A stretch of 64,000 bases of DNA, from contig NZ_BAFU01000037.1 of NCBI RefSeq assembly GCF_000308495.1, positions 1-64,000 on the forward strand, given 5' to 3'. A model generated the notes under the pieces. It saw only the letters and a program-made list of their open reading frames with translations, searched no databases and was not told the origin of the DNA. The position numbers were made by a program, and so were the translations under genes. Shown here piece by piece: positions 62,029-64,000 of the stretch; position 1 is the first letter of the stretch; every line of letters starts with the position of its first letter. Origin of the DNA: Nocardia brevicatena NBRC 12119 (GTDB lineage: Bacteria; Actinomycetota; Actinomycetes; Mycobacteriales; Mycobacteriaceae).

Positions 62029-62101
62029 CGGGGGCTCATTGCCTTTTCGCGGCTGCATGGGACAACGGTCCGCACCGTTCGGGGTCGAGGCGACCACGGG
62101 A

Positions 62102-62890
62102 TTACGGCCTGTCGAATCCCGCCGCGTCGAGCACCGACCGGGCCTGCGCTGCGGTGACGAAGTCGACGAAGGCCGCCGCGGTGTCGGGGTCGTGCGCCGC
62201 CGCTGTCGGGGCGATCTGATAGTCGTTGCTCGCCTGATCGGCCTCCGGGAACTCGATACCGTCCACGGCGTCGGCCGCCGCCCGTACATCGGTGCGGTAC
62301 ACCAGCCCGGCGTCCACCTCGCCGAGGCGCACCGTGTTCAGCACCGCCTTCACGTCGGGTTCGGTGACGGACGGTTTCGCCGTGATCCCCGCGGTCTGCA
62401 GCACCGTCCGCGCGGCGCTGCCGCACGGCACCTCTTCGGCGCATACCGCGGTGCGTAGATCGCCGCGCCCGAAATCGGCCAATCCGGTGATACCGGCGGG
62501 GTTGCCCTCGGGCACCGCGATCTCCAGTCGGTTGCGCGCGAAGGTGAGCGGTGCGGCGGCGAGTCCTCCGGATACGACAAGTCGTTCCATGGGTTGTGGG
62601 GCGGCCGAGGCGAATACATCGGCCGGGGTGCCCAGGCGGATCTGTTCGGCCAGTGTGGAACTGCCGCCGAAATTGAACACCACATCGACATCGGGGTGGG
62701 CGTCTTCGAACTGTTCGCCGAGGCGGGTGAATGTCTCGGTGAGCGAAGCGGCCGCGAAGACGGACAGCCGCTCGCGGATCTCACCGGGCTCGTGCCGGGT
62801 GGTGTCCACCGATACGCACCCGGCCGACAGCGCGGCGGCGAGCACTGTGGGAAGCAGGAAACGCAACACGCGCACAGGGAACCGATCCAT
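62102..62890 (-). CDS. modA: Molybdate ABC transporter substrate-binding lipoprotein ModA
   Basis: This 262-residue lipoprotein has signal peptide DRFPVRVLRFLLPTVLAAAL SAGC (lipobox LSAGC). The binding domain shows SVFAAASLTETFTRLGEQFE, VVFNFGGSSTLAEQIRLGTP ADVFASAAPQPMERLV, FARNRLEIAVPEGNPAGI, AAADAVDGIEFPEADQASND YQIAP and AAAFVDFVTAAQARSVLDAAG. It binds molybdate or tungstate outside the cell. ModB and ModC are not in the window and must lie beyond it or elsewhere. The ATG at 62890 follows GGAAGG. Confidence 0.93.
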   Translation of the reverse strand: MDRFPVRVLRFLLPTVLAAALSAGCVSVDTTRHEPGEIRERLSVFAAASLTETFTRLGEQFEDAHPDVDVVFNFGGSSTLAEQIRLGTPADVFASAAPQPMERLVVSGGLAAAPLTFARNRLEIAVPEGNPAGITGLADFGRGDLRTAVCAEEVPCGSAARTVLQTAGITAKPSVTEPDVKAVLNTVRLGEVDAGLVYRTDVRAAADAVDGIEFPEADQASNDYQIAPTAAAHDPDTAAAFVDFVTAAQARSVLDAAGFDRP

Positions 62891-63166
62891 TGCCGTCACC
62901 TTCCGGAATCTCCACCACGATGCGCGTCGACTTCCCCGACGCGACCCGCCACACTCCCACCTCGAGCACCTCGAGCCCGTTCGTCGACCGATTCCCGGCT
63001 CGCCGCGATACGGCCGGAACGGGCCCGCTACCTCTGCGCCCGTGGACTTTCTCCGCAGGTCAGACACGGAGGTCAGTATATTTCCGCATCTGAGGATTCC
63101 GTGGCAGGCTGTCGTGCCCGTGGCGGCCGGTCCGCGACGATCGTCGGCCGGCCGGCCTGGATGCGA
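62891..63166. other. Intergenic region between FabG-like gene and modA
   Basis: The 276 bases hold only shadow frames. It should contain the modA promoter, but no ModE-type or other palindrome stood out. Confidence 0.3.
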
Positions 63167-63919
63167 TCAGTCCTTCGGGCCGCCCGCCACATAGATGACC
63201 TGACCCGAGACGAATCCGGCCCCCTCACTGACGAGGAACGACGCCGTATGGGCGATATCCTCCGGGTATCCGACCCGGTTCACCGGAGTCTGCGCGGCAA
63301 TCGCCTTCTGGAACTCCTCGAAATCCGCGCCCACCCGGGCCGCGGTCGCGGCGGTCATCTCGGTGACGATGAAGCCGGGCGCGATCGCGTTCGCAGTGAC
63401 CCCGTACTTCCCGAGCTCGATGGCGAGGGTCTTGGTGAATCCCTGTAGCCCCGCCTTGGCCGTGGAGTAGTTGGCCTGCCCGCGGTTGCCCTGCGCTGAG
63501 GTGCTGGACATGTTCACGATCCGCCCCCACTTCTGCTCCACCATGTACTTCTGCACGGCCCGGGTGAGCAGGAAGGCGCCCCGCAGGTGCACGTTCATCA
63601 CCGCGTCCCAGTCGTCGGCGCTCATCTTGAACAGCAGGTTGTCGCGCAGAATGCCGGCATTGTTCACCACCACGGTGGGTTCGCCGAGCTCGGACGCCAG
63701 CCGCTGGACCGCCGCCTGCACCGACGCCTCGTCGCTCACATCGGCTCCCAACGCCAGCGCCTGCCCGCCGGCCGCGGTAATCGCCGAGACGGTCTCCGCG
63801 CACGCGGCTTCGTCGAGGTCGAGCACCCCGACCTTCATCCCGTCGGAGGCCAGCCGTTTCGCGACGGCCGCCCCGATACCCCGGGCGGCCCCGGACACCA
63901 CTGCGATCCTTTCGGCCAT
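63167..63919 (-). CDS. FabG-like 3-oxoacyl-ACP reductase (SDR)
   Basis: This 250-residue short-chain dehydrogenase has the nucleotide site VVSGAARGIGAAVAKRLASD, VGVLDLDEAACAETV, NNAGILRDNLLFKMSADDWD AVMNVHLRG, the catalytic MSSTSAQGNRGQANYSTAKA (Ser, Tyr, Lys) and the ending IAHTASFLVSEGAGFVSGQV IYVAGG. It fits the FabG-type reductase group, but many such genes exist per genome, so the substrate is open. The ATG at 63919 follows GAGAGGAC. It is upstream of modA on the same strand with a 277-bp gap. Confidence 0.88.
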   Translation of the reverse strand: MAERIAVVSGAARGIGAAVAKRLASDGMKVGVLDLDEAACAETVSAITAAGGQALALGADVSDEASVQAAVQRLASELGEPTVVVNNAGILRDNLLFKMSADDWDAVMNVHLRGAFLLTRAVQKYMVEQKWGRIVNMSSTSAQGNRGQANYSTAKAGLQGFTKTLAIELGKYGVTANAIAPGFIVTEMTAATAARVGADFEEFQKAIAAQTPVNRVGYPEDIAHTASFLVSEGAGFVSGQVIYVAGGPKD

Positions 63920-64000
63920 GAATTCGACGTCCTCTCGTTCTCCTCGGATGATCTTTACCTCATCTAACAACGAGAGGGGGGCGATGGGGGAGGGGCATCG

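Noticed and set aside
1-64000. CRISPR array
   Set aside because: No regularly spaced short direct repeats were seen on either strand.

Overview
The window looks like chromosome from a mycolic-acid-containing, high-GC actinobacterium, most probably Nocardia. The coding DNA is GC-rich with strong GC bias at third positions and many GTG/TTG starts. It carries a mycobacterial-type FAS-II operon (fabD-acpM-kasA-accD6 behind a MabR-like regulator) with no second KAS gene (kasB), plus ahpE, DUF3052, DUF3145 and a bifunctional RNase H/phosphatase.

Layout. 0-8.4 kb is a decayed stretch: an IS701-type transposase fragment, a Gly/Trp-rich secreted protein, a VOC protein, a broken alpha/beta hydrolase divergent from a frameshifted AraC regulator, an LtrA-like membrane protein divergent from a WGR/beta-propeller protein across a 26-bp perfect palindrome, and a frameshifted PPOX-family gene. 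8.4-19.2 kb is accessory: a 733-residue polytopic membrane protein with VirB6/TrbL-like topology, a UvrA-like ABC ATPase, a phosphotransferase, a DUF1540 protein, a frameshifted acyl-CoA thioesterase behind a KstR-like box, then two divergent VirB2-pilin-like genes that share a 79-bp identical inverted repeat, and a DUF1254 lipoprotein. 19.4-29.4 kb holds a TerD/DUF2510/zinc-ribbon/HNH fusion, PabB, a phosphotransferase, a KstR-box-fronted NDMA-type alcohol dehydrogenase, a cupin, a serine hydrolase, DUF3145 and proline iminopeptidase.

29.5-37.8 kb looks like the remains of a mobile island ending next to a tRNA-Val(TAC): a C5-cytosine methyltransferase tail, three adjacent broken genes (HTH regulator, NUDIX hydrolase, degenerate recombinase-like protein), an XRE/TPR regulator with a 19-bp inverted repeat upstream, and a compact small protein/DUF6879/XRE-DUF5753 operon.

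37.9-48.3 kb is core: ahpE, DUF3052, a lipoprotein, aceE, mabR and the FAS-II/acyl-CoA carboxylase operon, closed by a 25-bp-stem hairpin. 48.5-54.6 kb carries an orphan Eco57I-type methyltransferase beside a dispersed ~145-bp repeat, a TetR regulator, a gamma-carbonic anhydrase, alanine dehydrogenase and a SigJ-type sigma factor. 54.8-62.0 kb is core again (cobD, SURF1, ptpA, cobC, Nif3-like, zinc-ribbon, RNase H/phosphatase). From memory of the M. tuberculosis order (Rv2228c-Rv2247), the two core blocks are neighbours there, whereas here the cobD-RNase H block lies beyond accD6 and in reverse. ModA and a FabG-like reductase close the window.

All family assignments were made by reading motifs by eye; no database search was run.
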